NCBI GenBank assembly: GCA_947168855.1
Contig: CAMVNO010000008.1
Location: 1-64,000, forward strand
DNA length: 64,000 nt
Direction: 5' to 3'
From: an uncultured Clostridia bacterium
Lineage (GTDB): Bacteria; Bacillota; Clostridia; Christensenellales; CAG-138
Position 1 is the stretch's first letter. Each line of letters begins with the position of its first letter. The position numbers and the translations under genes are program-made. Positions 16,457 through 24,821 of this stretch are shown here, piece by piece. The notes under the pieces are model-generated. The model saw only the letters and a program-made list of their open reading frames with translations, did not search any database and had not been told where the DNA came from.

Positions 16457-17722
16457 TTGAACCGAGTCGTTGAAAAGCGCTTACTTGGCGGTCCGAAACA
16501 GCCGAAGCCCATGCGTGTGGCGGCCTACGCCCGTGTGTCCTCCGGGAAGGATGAAATGCTCCATTCCCTTTCGGCACAGATCAGCCATTACAGCGAAACA
16601 ATACAAAACCATCCCGGCTGGCTGTACGCCGGTGTGTACTCGGATGAAGCCAAGACCGGCACCAAGGACAGCCGACCCGGGTTCCAACGGCTTTTGAAAG
16701 ACTGCCGCGCCGGGAAGATCGACCTCGTACTGGTGAAGTCGATCTCGCGGCTTGCTCGGAACACGGTGACGTTGCTGGAGACGATCCGGGAACTTCGGAC
16801 GCTTGGCATTGATGTGTACTTTGAGGAGCAGAACATCCACACGCTCAGCTACGAAGGTGAGCTGATGCTGACGATCCTCGCCAGCTACGCACAGGAGGAA
16901 GCACGATCGGTCAGCGAAAACCAGAAGTGGCGGGTTCGGAAGAACTTCAAGGAGGGCCGTCCGTGGAACTGTACGGTGCTGGGATACCGGAGCGTGGACG
17001 GAACGTTCGTGATCGAACCGGAGGAGGCAGCTATCGTGCGACGCATCTTCTCCCTGTTCCTTGACGGCATGGGCGTCCAGACGATCGCGAACACCCTTAA
17101 TGCGGAAGGGCTCCGGACCCGGTACGGCGGAGAGTTCAATCACTCCGGGCTTCAGAAGATCCTGCGGAACTACGCATACACCGGGAACCTGCTTCTGCAA
17201 AAGACATACCGCCCCGACTGCCTGACCAAGAAGGACTACGTCAATTACGGGGAGCGCCCGAAGTACCATGCGGCAGAGACCCACGAGTCGATCATCTCTC
17301 CGGAGGTCTTTGAACAGGTGCAGGCAGAGCTCGCCCGCCGTGCTGATGTGTACGGCGCGGAGTATCACCCCGCCAACTACCCGTTCACGGGGCTGATCAC
17401 CTGCGCGATCTGCGGGAAGCATTTTATAAGGAAGCACACGCGAACAGGTCCAACATGGATCTGTGGAACGTTGAAACAACGAGGCAAGGCGGCCTGTCCG
17501 TCAAAGCAGATCCCCGAAGCAACGCTCCTCAAGTTAACAGCGGATATGGATATGAGCCGGATCACCGGAATCACAGCGGATAACGGGAACCGGCTCACAT
17601 TCTACCTGAACGACGGGAGCACCGTTGAAAAGATATGGCTTGACCGGTCCCGATCCGAATCATGGACGGACGAGATGCGGAAGCAAGCTGCAGAACATTC
17701 GAAAAAGAGGTACCGGAAATGA
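16457..17722 (+). CDS. Serine recombinase A
   Basis: DNA integrase/resolvase of the serine family. 421 residues from TTG 16457 (AAGGGGGTGATGCA upstream). Catalytic domain: VAAYARVSSGKDEM with the nucleophile Ser, then KIDLVLVKSISRLARNT with the conserved Arg residues. The recombinase domain contains RRIFSLFLDGMGVQTIANTL, and a zinc ribbon uses CAICGK near residue 310 with later Cys (WICG, ACP). The long C-terminal coiled coil is short or missing. Overlaps the second recombinase by ATGA, so the two are co-translated. Confidence 0.9.
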   Translation: MNRVVEKRLLGGPKQPKPMRVAAYARVSSGKDEMLHSLSAQISHYSETIQNHPGWLYAGVYSDEAKTGTKDSRPGFQRLLKDCRAGKIDLVLVKSISRLARNTVTLLETIRELRTLGIDVYFEEQNIHTLSYEGELMLTILASYAQEEARSVSENQKWRVRKNFKEGRPWNCTVLGYRSVDGTFVIEPEEAAIVRRIFSLFLDGMGVQTIANTLNAEGLRTRYGGEFNHSGLQKILRNYAYTGNLLLQKTYRPDCLTKKDYVNYGERPKYHAAETHESIISPEVFEQVQAELARRADVYGAEYHPANYPFTGLITCAICGKHFIRKHTRTGPTWICGTLKQRGKAACPSKQIPEATLLKLTADMDMSRITGITADNGNRLTFYLNDGSTVEKIWLDRSRSESWTDEMRKQAAEHSKKRYRK

Positions 17723-19305
17723 CAGAAAGAAACGTGACCGTCATCCCTGCGACACTGAATCCCGTTCGCAGAATGAACCCGGTCGTCAAAAAGCGCCGCG
17801 TGGCCGGATACGCCCGTGTCTCCACAGACAAGGACGAGCAGTTCACTTCATATGAGGCGCAGGTCGATTATTACACGAAATACATCACGAGCCACCCCGA
17901 TTGGCAGTTCGTGAAGGTCTACACGGACGAAGGCATCAGCGGGCTCGACACCCGCAAGCGCGACGGGTTCAACGAGATGATCGCGGACGCCCTGTCCGGT
18001 GCGATGGACCTGATCGTAACCAAGTCCGTCAGCCGTTTCGCCCGGAACACCGTGGACAGTCTGGTGACGATACGGAAGCTGAAGGAGAAAGGCGTCGAGG
18101 TCTACTTCGAAAAGGAGAACATCTACTCCCTCGACGGCAAGGGTGAGCTGCTGCTGACCATCATGTCGAGCCTCGCGCAGGAGGAGTCCCGGTCTATTTC
18201 GGAGAACGTGACATGGGGCCAGCGGAAGCGGTTCTCCGACGGCAAGATCACTCTGCCCTACAAACAGTTTCTCGGATACGATCGTGGACCGAAAAAGGAC
18301 GACCCGCCGGTGGTGAATCCGGAGCAGGCTGCGATCGTTCGCCGGATCTACCGTGACTTCATGGCCGGAAAGACCATCGGCGCGATTGCGAGGGAGCTGA
18401 CCGCTGACGGCGTCCCGAGCCCGTCCGGGAAACCGAAGTGGAGCGCATCCACGGTGAACAGCATCCTGCAGAACGAGAAGTATCGCGGGTCGGCGTTGCT
18501 TCAAAAGTGTTTTACGACAGACTTTTTGACTAAGAAGCGAAAGATCAATGAGGGCGAAGTGCCTCAATACTATATCGAGCACAGCCATGAGGCGATCATT
18601 GACCCGGATGAATGGGAAGCGGTTCAGGAGGAGATCAAGCGCAGGAAAACCATAGGCCGGGCATACAGCAGCACCAGCATTTTCAGCGCCAAGATCAAGT
18701 GCGACGACTGCGGCGGATGGTACGGCGGGAAGACCTGGCACTCGACTGACAAGTACCGCTCCACCATCTGGCGCTGCAACAGCAAATACGACGATGGCAA
18801 GCACCGCTGCCAGACGCCCGCTCTGCGGGAAAAGGACATTCAGGACCGGTTCGTGTCCGCGTTCAACAGTCTGATTGGATCAAAAGAACCACACCTTGCT
18901 GCCTGCGAAACGGCAAAAGAGGTCTTCATGGACACGACTGCTCTTGATACTGAGATCAATGAGCTGAACAGGGAGATGGAGATCGTTGCTGAACTAACCA
19001 GAAAATGCATAGCTGAAAATTCCTGCAACGCGCAGGATCAGGAAGAATACGCCATCCGGTACAATGGATACATCGACCGGTATGAGAAGGCCAAGGGTAA
19101 ACATGATGCCCTTGTTACCGAACGTAATGACCGACTAACGAAGGCAAAAGCGATTGACCGGTTCATCCAAACGGTCGCATCACGAGACGGGTTACTTGCC
19201 GAGTTCGATCCTCAGCTCTGGCTCACTACGGTCGAGTACGTGACGGTAACGAAAAACGGCGACCTGCGGTTCCGATTCTATGATGGGACTGAGGTCGTCG
19301 CCTAA
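17719..19305 (+). CDS. Serine recombinase B
   Basis: 528 residues, ATG overlapping the previous stop. Catalytic segment VAGYARVSTDKDEQFTSYEA, then MDLIVTKSVSRFARNTVDSL; recombinase domain RRIYRDFMAGKTIGAIAREL; zinc ribbon IKCDDCGGWYGG...WRCNSKY. A coiled-coil arm with alternating charged residues spans about 415-480, typical of large serine integrases. The tandem arrangement of two different recombinases is reminiscent of ccrA/ccrB of staphylococcal cassettes. One or both probably catalyse prophage integration and excision; which att sites they use cannot be seen here. Confidence 0.9.
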   Translation: MTERNVTVIPATLNPVRRMNPVVKKRRVAGYARVSTDKDEQFTSYEAQVDYYTKYITSHPDWQFVKVYTDEGISGLDTRKRDGFNEMIADALSGAMDLIVTKSVSRFARNTVDSLVTIRKLKEKGVEVYFEKENIYSLDGKGELLLTIMSSLAQEESRSISENVTWGQRKRFSDGKITLPYKQFLGYDRGPKKDDPPVVNPEQAAIVRRIYRDFMAGKTIGAIARELTADGVPSPSGKPKWSASTVNSILQNEKYRGSALLQKCFTTDFLTKKRKINEGEVPQYYIEHSHEAIIDPDEWEAVQEEIKRRKTIGRAYSSTSIFSAKIKCDDCGGWYGGKTWHSTDKYRSTIWRCNSKYDDGKHRCQTPALREKDIQDRFVSAFNSLIGSKEPHLAACETAKEVFMDTTALDTEINELNREMEIVAELTRKCIAENSCNAQDQEEYAIRYNGYIDRYEKAKGKHDALVTERNDRLTKAKAIDRFIQTVASRDGLLAEFDPQLWLTTVEYVTVTKNGDLRFRFYDGTEVVA

Positions 19306-19316
19306 GCCAACATTGC

Positions 19317-19360
19317 AAGGCTGCAACATTTCGGTGGTAGCCGGAACGCTGCAGCCTTTT
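19317..19360 (+). terminator. Intrinsic terminator after recombinase B
   Basis: AAGGCTGCA (19317-19325) pairs perfectly with TGCAGCCTT (19350-19358) across a 24-base loop, followed by TT. The rather long loop means that a recombinase-related palindrome cannot be excluded. Confidence 0.6.
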
Positions 19361-19466
19361 ATACTTTTGGACATTTCAGTTTTCAAAAGGGCCAGAATTA
19401 TTGCGGATTTTGTCAATTACGAAGGTTGAAAATCTCTAATGTCTTTGCAGTGTTCAAGAGTTTTAA

Positions 19467-21158
19467 TCAAGTTCCCTCATTGAATACTTCATATCCGGAA
19501 TCTGTAATCTTAATGAAGCAACTTCGGACACTGCCAGCAAAGCTTTTTTCAGAGGTAACTCTCAAAATGATTATTTCTCCCGGTTTGTACTGAGGATATT
19601 GGGTATATCCATACGCGGAATCCTTGGCAAACTCGAACACCAAGTCCTTATAATTCGGGAAGTTTTCCGCGTACCAGCCCTTGGCAAATTCAAGAATCTT
19701 CTGTTTTTCACCTTCAGAAAGGGCACCAAGATAGGAGGATTGCTCCGGAGCCGGGCAGTTCCCCTCAGAACTGTTCATGTAAAAGCCAATCAGATCGTTG
19801 AGCCTGCTCTTATCTGAAATGATGAAAAAAACCCGATCCTTTCCGCTGTTTGTGTAGCTTTCTTTCCCAATCTTGTCTGCTTCAGCTTTGATCTGCGAAT
19901 CAACGAAATCCACTCCGTCTCCATAGACCACATCACCTGAACTGGTCGTTTTTACGGATTGCGGAACGGCATATGAACAATAGCCGACGATAGAACCATC
20001 TTCAAATAGAATTGCCTTATGATCACGGATCAATGCTTTTGCCTGATCGCTGCCGAATAGAGCACTCATGTCATATGGCTTGCTGTCTGACAGATTCAAG
20101 TTGGTTTTTGCCCACCTTACAATGCCTTCCAAAATGAAATCGGATGAAAAAGTCCCCGGGGATTGTGCATCACTTTCGGTTTCCGTCTGTACATCCACGC
20201 CAACCTCCAAGCCATAATTCCATTTGTCATCTCCCCAGTACCATTCATATGTTGGGTCGAGCCCATCGATCACGATACGTCCCTCACGAACGGAAAGTGG
20301 GAGGTATTCGGCTTTGGGTTCCTGGTCCTGAGATCTTTCTCTGATGATGCATGGTGAGCCATCTTCTTGTTCTCCGAACGACAGCTCTCCCCATGCAAGG
20401 TTGAATGTGTTTTTGTATTTGATGTTCCCGTTCACCGAGGCAGTGATAACTACCGTGAACAGTCCGGATGTCGGACCGTACGTGATGGTGCAGTCCTCGA
20501 TAATCCCGTCGCCGTCGATATCGAAAGAGGCAGAATCGATAATCGGTTCTGGTGGCTTTGCAACGGATGCGTTGTCTTCGTAATACACGAACTCGACCGT
20601 GGAAAGGATTTGATTGATCTCCTCCTCGTACTCTTCATACCAGTTGTCGGCGGAGTTGACGATCACGCAGTCTTTCGGATCTCTTAGAGCAATAAAACTC
20701 CATAGAGATTGGCCATCATAGAATCCCTGCCATGCCTCATGACCATTGAAGACGATATCCTTCTGCACAAGTCCCGTTCCGCAAACTCCAAAACCATCGC
20801 AATGCTGTAGCGTAATGACGCCTTCTGTTCCGGGGAATACGGGCCGGATACTCACGACAAGATCGCTGGTCGGAGCATCATCTGACTGTATGACCTCGTA
20901 TACCCAATCTGTCGGCAGCCGGAATGTAATGCCATAGGCCGGAGGGCACTGGGGCTTAACTTCTATAAAATCGCCTTCAAATTGATTGTTTCCTGCATCG
21001 CTTACTGGTACATCCACGGGAACGGATTCCTGCGTGATGGCAGGTTGCTCCTGTGCAACGGTATCGCCGGGTTCTGCTTCTGATGATATCTTTGCCCTGC
21101 AGCCGACAGCGGCTACAAGAAGCATGAAACAGATGCATATTATAAATAGTCGTTTCAT
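19467..21158 (-). CDS. Exported lipoprotein of unknown function
   Basis: 563 residues. Start chosen at the second of two adjacent ATGs (MKRLF...), seven bases after AGGAGG; the open frame extends upstream but without a ribosome site. Signal peptide with lipobox VAAVGC, then an acidic low-complexity linker. Residues about 65-210 form a domain with WVYEVIQSDD. A central stretch IDGDGIIEDCTITYG looks like a Ca-binding repeat. The C-terminal third has EKQKILEFAKGWYAENFP. I do not recognise a family. More A/T-rich than the phage genes; it lies beyond the recombinases, so it is either cargo or host DNA. Confidence 0.75.
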   Translation of the reverse strand: MKRLFIICICFMLLVAAVGCRAKISSEAEPGDTVAQEQPAITQESVPVDVPVSDAGNNQFEGDFIEVKPQCPPAYGITFRLPTDWVYEVIQSDDAPTSDLVVSIRPVFPGTEGVITLQHCDGFGVCGTGLVQKDIVFNGHEAWQGFYDGQSLWSFIALRDPKDCVIVNSADNWYEEYEEEINQILSTVEFVYYEDNASVAKPPEPIIDSASFDIDGDGIIEDCTITYGPTSGLFTVVITASVNGNIKYKNTFNLAWGELSFGEQEDGSPCIIRERSQDQEPKAEYLPLSVREGRIVIDGLDPTYEWYWGDDKWNYGLEVGVDVQTETESDAQSPGTFSSDFILEGIVRWAKTNLNLSDSKPYDMSALFGSDQAKALIRDHKAILFEDGSIVGYCSYAVPQSVKTTSSGDVVYGDGVDFVDSQIKAEADKIGKESYTNSGKDRVFFIISDKSRLNDLIGFYMNSSEGNCPAPEQSSYLGALSEGEKQKILEFAKGWYAENFPNYKDLVFEFAKDSAYGYTQYPQYKPGEIIILRVTSEKSFAGSVRSCFIKITDSGYEVFNEGT

Positions 21159-21193
21159 CATAGCACCTCCTGAGTGTTTAAGGGCTTTTCGTG

Positions 21194-21415
21194 TTATTTG
21201 GCTGCCTTTTTCCAGCAGATGATCGCCAATGCTATGCAGACAATAATACCGATAGCAAAGGGAGTCGCGTATATAAAAGCGGTACTCGCAGGTGCGCTGT
21301 ACCCGGCGTATTTCCCGCCCCACTGCAAATCGCAGTAGCTATACGCTACGATAGCGCACATAGCGTCGGAAAGAAGGGCAGCCAATACCCAGAAAACAAT
21401 GGACAGTTTTTTCAC
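21194..21415 (-). CDS. Small two-helix membrane protein
   Basis: 73 residues, GTG start seven bases after GGAGG. Two hydrophobic helices: about 5-27 (IVFWVLAALLSDAMCAIVAY) and 45-67 (STAFIYATPFAIGIIVCIAL), with a short loop WGGKYAGYSAPA and a Lys-rich end. It lies upstream of the lipoprotein on the same strand, 35 bases away, so both could be one transcript. Function unknown. Confidence 0.65.
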   Translation of the reverse strand: MKKLSIVFWVLAALLSDAMCAIVAYSYCDLQWGGKYAGYSAPASTAFIYATPFAIGIIVCIALAIICWKKAAK

Positions 21416-21555
21416 GTGTTTTCCTCCACAAAAAGCCTTTCTACCTTATTAGACGACAAATACCATAAAAAGGTTTCACCAGTATCAAACTGATGTGAAC
21501 TAATTTATAAATAATACCGTGTAAAACGCTGTTTGGTTGCAAATGATTATCAAGA

Positions 21556-21719
21556 TGCACCCCTCCCTCTGGAAATGCACCCCGCCTACGCTAAAATGCA
21601 CCCCTCCCCACAGTAATTTGCACCCCGCCCTATAGTTAAATGCACCCCACCCTATGGCAAAATGCACCCCACCTTTGACCCCGGGGTGCATTTGTATCCA
21701 AATTAGCGTGATTTGCCAT
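21556..21719. repeat. TGCACCCC direct-repeat block A with inverted end copy
   Basis: TGCACCCC occurs at 21556, 21576, 21597, 21619, 21641 and 21663 (steps of 20-22 bases), then in inverted form at 21683-21690 and again directly at 21761. The end segment 21683-21719 is shared with 24782-24818 (35 of 37 bases). Multiple TG-starting terminal repeats recall the ends of IS21-type elements, but no transposase gene is present. Confidence 0.75.
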
Positions 21720-21720
21720 A

Positions 21721-21761
21721 GAAGGACTCTAATTTGGATACGATTAGAGCCCTTCTTTTTT
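21721..21761 (+). terminator. Terminator-like hairpin after repeat block A
   Basis: GAAGGACTCTAAT (21721-21733) pairs with ATTAGAGCCCTTC (21743-21755) with one mismatch, followed by six Ts. It begins immediately after the shared repeat-block segment, as in block B. Confidence 0.65.
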
Positions 21762-21888
21762 GCACCCCTCCCCTTCGAAAAAATCCTTGTACTATGGGAT
21801 TTTTCGACTTCTCGTACACGAATATCTGTTCAGGCAATCTTATAATTCATGCTCATCCAGTCGATTTTCGACCACTTACAGCAAAACA

Positions 21889-22030
21889 CCCTATCTCGAC
21901 CGACTCTGAAATCGTGTGCGAGATGGGGTAATCGTGTACGAGATGGGTATTTCGTGTGCGAGATGGGGTAATCGTGTGCGAGATAGGGTAATCGTGTGCG
22001 AGATGGGTATTTCGTGTGCGAGATGGGTTG
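21889..22030. repeat. Six tandem 20-bp repeats plus one inverted copy
   Basis: Six contiguous units of exactly 20 bases (21911-22030) on the consensus ATCGTGTGCGAGATGGGGTA, each with 0-3 changes. An inverted core CCCTATCTCG lies at 21889-21898. There is no spacer between units. Possible transposase- or replication-protein-binding iterons of a lost mobile element. Confidence 0.85.
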
Positions 22031-22047
22031 AAGTTACAAACCGGCAT

Positions 22048-22260
22048 TTACCGACGTATCAAAATGCCTTTCATATACTGCGTTTCGTTATCCGCGGAAG
22101 ACTCCGTCGGACTCGAAGGCGTTGTGTTTTCAGGCTGAACCGTATTCGACGGCTCATTGGTGTTCGCATTAATCTCTGTATTCTGTGTATTGTTTCCGGA
22201 GCTTCCGCAGGCTGCCAGAGACAGTATCAGAATCACCGCAAGCAGCGAAGCCAGGATAAC
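22048..22260 (-). pseudogene. Lipoprotein N-terminal fragment
   Basis: Minus-strand frame encodes a signal peptide with lipobox (ASLLAVILILSLAACGSSGN) followed by an Asn/Thr/Pro-rich linker and then stops at the repeat region. No start codon or ribosome site of its own remains: upstream the frame runs into the antisense of a recombinase fragment. Read as the leftover 5' part of a lipoprotein gene truncated at both ends by rearrangement. Confidence 0.6.
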
Positions 22261-22617
22261 ATTGCCACCACCATTACTCGTGAAGGCGACAAAGCCTTGG
22301 CAGATATCGATAAGCGGTTGGAGGAACTGCAAACGGAACTGCTGAAGCTTGCCACCTCCAATGCCGATTATGATAAAGTCGGCGATGAGATACACCGACT
22401 GCGTGACCAGAAACAAAAGATGCAGCTTGAAAGTGCTAACCGTGATGAACTCAAAAAGCGCATGGCTGATATGAGCACATTCCTAAAAAAGCAATCCACC
22501 GCCCTCGCTGAATACGACGAGCAGCTTATCCGCCGGCTGATCGAAAAAGTCAGCATCTATGAGGATAAATTTATTGTGGAATTCAAGTCCGGCGTGACGG
22601 TGGATGTTGATGAGTAA
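22255..22617 (+). pseudogene. Serine recombinase C-terminal fragment
   Basis: About 120 codons encoding a coiled-coil arm and the typical C-terminal end of clostridial serine recombinases: ALADIDKRLEELQTELLKL, then STALAEYDEQLIRRLIEKV and FIVEFKSGVTVDVDE before the stop. The catalytic and zinc domains are missing; the fragment abuts the lipoprotein fragment at about 22255-22260. This is a scar of another integrative element. Confidence 0.8.
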
Positions 22618-22633
22618 GGTTGAAAACGCACGA

Positions 22634-22680
22634 GGCACTCTACGTTGTATAATTCTTGTAGAGTGCCTTGCCATTTTTTT
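22634..22680 (+). terminator. Intrinsic terminator after recombinase fragment
   Basis: GGCACTCTAC (22634-22643) pairs with GTAGAGTGCC (22658-22667), followed after five bases by eight Ts. It lies between the fragment and the convergent MFS gene. Confidence 0.75.
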
Positions 22681-22683
22681 CAC

Positions 22684-23904
22684 TTACGGCCTCATTGTAC
22701 CTTTATCATAACGCCTTGTCAGAAGGCGGCAAAGAATAGCGTCTGCCATCAACGCAACACCCGACCAGAAAAACCATGTATTCACACCTACGACCTCAAC
22801 AACCGGACCTGCAACAAGCAGACCTATCGGCATAGCAAGAGTCATGGCAGTCATCATGAGGGAAAACACCTTGCCCATCATTTCAGGTGCAATGCTTTCT
22901 TGAACATAGGCCATAACTGGAACATTCATAAATGTACCGGAGGCACCCAAGAAGAAACAGCATACAACGAAAATCCAGAAACCACTTATTGGAAGCGCCC
23001 CACTAATCAGTGTAGTCAGTCCCATTAAGCCAATAGCTAAGGATGCCATGAAAAATCTCCTTTTCATGCCGCCCCACACACCGATAACCAAAGATGAAAG
23101 AAGCAATCCGCCTGCAAATACAAATTCCACAATGCCATTGTGCCATGCTTCGCCCATAAAGTGGCTGCGTACCAGCAGAGGAAACAAAGAACCTAAGGGC
23201 ATGTAAAGTATGGTCATCAGCAGCATGGGGAAAAACACAGCCATTAAAGGCTTATTTGCTTTCATTGAGATAAAACCCTGCTTCATGTCAGACAATAGAT
23301 TCATCTTTTCACTGGCTTGCGGAATATCCGGAATTATAATAAACAAAAGGCAAACTATCGCAAAAGCAGCCCCCAGTATATCCACAACCATAATGGCATA
23401 AATAGGCATAAATACCATGAGTGCAGCACCCAGCACAGGCCCCATCATGTTAGATACAGATTGAATCATGTTACCCCAGCCGCCTGCTTTGGTCAACATG
23501 TCGGTAGGCACAAACATTGGTATAGCCGCTTGCATAGCCGGACCATGAAAGGTATTGCCCAATCCGCGTATAAATAAAACAATGTAGATAAACCAAATAG
23601 GCGGTGTCTGTAAAAGTAAAAAAGCTGCGCCAAGAATGATGCTGGATACGGCTACTAAGCCGTCAGCTGCAATCATTACCGTGCGACGATTGTATCTATC
23701 GATCCATACACCAGCAAATGGTCCGATTAACATATTGGGGAGAAAAACAACAACGGATGCAATCGTCAGTGTGATTGCGGATTCAGTCTGGATGGTAAGC
23801 CACCAGATAATGGCAAACTGCACTGCGGCAGAACCCAATATTGAAAAAGCTTGTCCTGCATATATTATAGCAAATTGTTTTTTCCAATTTTCGATTCTAT
23901 TCAT
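22684..23904 (-). CDS. MFS efflux transporter, Mef(A)-like
   Basis: 406 residues; ATG 23904 with AAAGGAGATTTTTTG upstream. About 12 hydrophobic segments. Pattern close to Mef-type macrolide efflux pumps: NWKKQFAIIYAGQAFSILG at the start, PFAGVWIDRYNRRTVMIAAD (motif A), FVVCCFFLGASG, and FSLMMTAMTLAMPIGLLVAG near the end. Probably exports a hydrophobic drug by proton antiport; macrolide resistance itself is not proven by sequence. A/T-rich codon use differs from the chromosomal genes, which suggests recent transfer. Preceded by a hairpin-plus-T-run that looks like an antibiotic-responsive attenuator. Confidence 0.85.
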   Translation of the reverse strand: MNRIENWKKQFAIIYAGQAFSILGSAAVQFAIIWWLTIQTESAITLTIASVVVFLPNMLIGPFAGVWIDRYNRRTVMIAADGLVAVSSIILGAAFLLLQTPPIWFIYIVLFIRGLGNTFHGPAMQAAIPMFVPTDMLTKAGGWGNMIQSVSNMMGPVLGAALMVFMPIYAIMVVDILGAAFAIVCLLFIIIPDIPQASEKMNLLSDMKQGFISMKANKPLMAVFFPMLLMTILYMPLGSLFPLLVRSHFMGEAWHNGIVEFVFAGGLLLSSLVIGVWGGMKRRFFMASLAIGLMGLTTLISGALPISGFWIFVVCCFFLGASGTFMNVPVMAYVQESIAPEMMGKVFSLMMTAMTLAMPIGLLVAGPVVEVVGVNTWFFWSGVALMADAILCRLLTRRYDKGTMRP

Positions 23905-23921
23905 CAAAAAATCTCCTTTAA

Positions 23922-23972
23922 CAAAAATTAAAAACGAACAACTACCTAAGTGTTGTTCGTGCAAAAAGACAT
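23922..23972 (-). promoter_or_regulatory. Attenuator-like hairpin with short leader ORF before MFS gene
   Basis: On the minus strand ACGAACAAC and GTTGTTCGT form a perfect 9-bp stem (23934-23960, loop 9) followed by TTTTTAATTTTT, directly upstream of the MFS ribosome site. A possible leader ORF (23972-23946, MSFCTNNT then stop) runs into the 5' arm of the hairpin, the layout of ribosome-stalling attenuators of resistance genes. No good ribosome site is seen for the leader ORF (GGAG is 16 bases away), so that part is tentative. Confidence 0.5.
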
Positions 23973-24130
23973 GATTTTACAAGGAGATCTCCAAAAGTGA
24001 GGGATGTACTCATGTAAATATGTCTCTAAGCACAACGAATAAGCCCTAAAAAAGGCAGTGCTTAAAAACTAAATTACATGAATATCAAAAACATATTTGC
24101 ACCTCGCTTTTTATAATAACACGTTTAAAA

Positions 24131-24655
24131 TTAAATCTCAAGATATGAATCGATTTTCTTTGTGTCGCTGACCCATGCATATTCCGGAAGCGGCCGGTCA
24201 AATTCCATGATGTTTTCTCGGGCCTCGCCGGTGGTCAGATAATCGGCGTACCAGTTCACGATCTGGGCATACAAGGCCACAGCATTCTGCAGCTTCTCTT
24301 CCTGTGTTTTTCCCATCAGCTCAAGGCCAAGATTCTGAAGAACGTACTGGTCCCAGATCGGTTTTGATGCATCAATCGTCGCCAGCATCTTGGAACTGAA
24401 CGACGCCTCAACATTCCCGGTCAGCCGGTACAGTTCCGTGATGATCTGCTCAAAGGAGAAACGCTCAGTCTTTGCCTTGGCGAACAGATCGTAGTAGTGC
24501 TGCCTCCATTTTTCATTACGCCTGATGCGGTAGTACCCATTGAAAGCACGCTGGAATTCCGGAGAAGCCGGATCTCCGCGCATGATCTCGGCATATCTAT
24601 CGAGACCGAGGCCACGTGCAAGCTGCGCCTGCAAGACTTCTTTTGCGTTAATCAT
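24131..24655 (-). CDS. Conserved-looking helical protein of unknown function
   Basis: 174 residues, ATG eight bases after AAAGGAGG. Cytosolic, helix-rich, no membrane segment. Begins MINAKEVLQAQLARGLGLDR and contains EFQRAFNGYYRIRRNEKWRQ, with Trp/Tyr-rich segments such as VNWYADYLTTGEARENIMEF. I do not recognise a family. Codon use is G/C-richer than the MFS gene next to it. It lies between the MFS regulatory region and repeat block B, so it is part of the accessory segment bounded by the two repeat blocks. Confidence 0.7.
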   Translation of the reverse strand: MINAKEVLQAQLARGLGLDRYAEIMRGDPASPEFQRAFNGYYRIRRNEKWRQHYYDLFAKAKTERFSFEQIITELYRLTGNVEASFSSKMLATIDASKPIWDQYVLQNLGLELMGKTQEEKLQNAVALYAQIVNWYADYLTTGEARENIMEFDRPLPEYAWVSDTKKIDSYLEI

Positions 24656-24742
24656 CCGAGCATCCTCCTTTCAGCAGTTATCCCATTTTGCTTGCATGTT
24701 TATTTATAACACATTTGATCTTATATAGCAACGATTTCAAAA

Positions 24743-24818
24743 TGCACCCCACCCTGCAAAAATGCACCCCACTTTCACGCTGGGGTGCATTTGTATCCTA
24801 ATTAGCGTGATGTGCCAT
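24743..24818. repeat. TGCACCCC repeat block B
   Basis: TGCACCCC at 24743 and 24763 (20-base step), then the inverted copy at 24782-24789. The segment 24782-24818 matches 21683-21719 of block A at 35 of 37 bases. Same orientation as block A, so the 3-kb segment between them is flanked by direct copies. Confidence 0.8.
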
Positions 24819-24821
24819 GTC

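Noticed and set aside
21556..22030. Regularly spaced repeats as a CRISPR array
   Set aside because: Units are contiguous or have 12-14 base gaps, no spacers of normal length, and no cas genes in the window.
23905..23964. N-terminal extension of the MFS protein to the upstream TTG
   Set aside because: It would run through the hairpin and T-run; the ATG at 23904 has a strong ribosome site and matches the Mef-type N-terminus.
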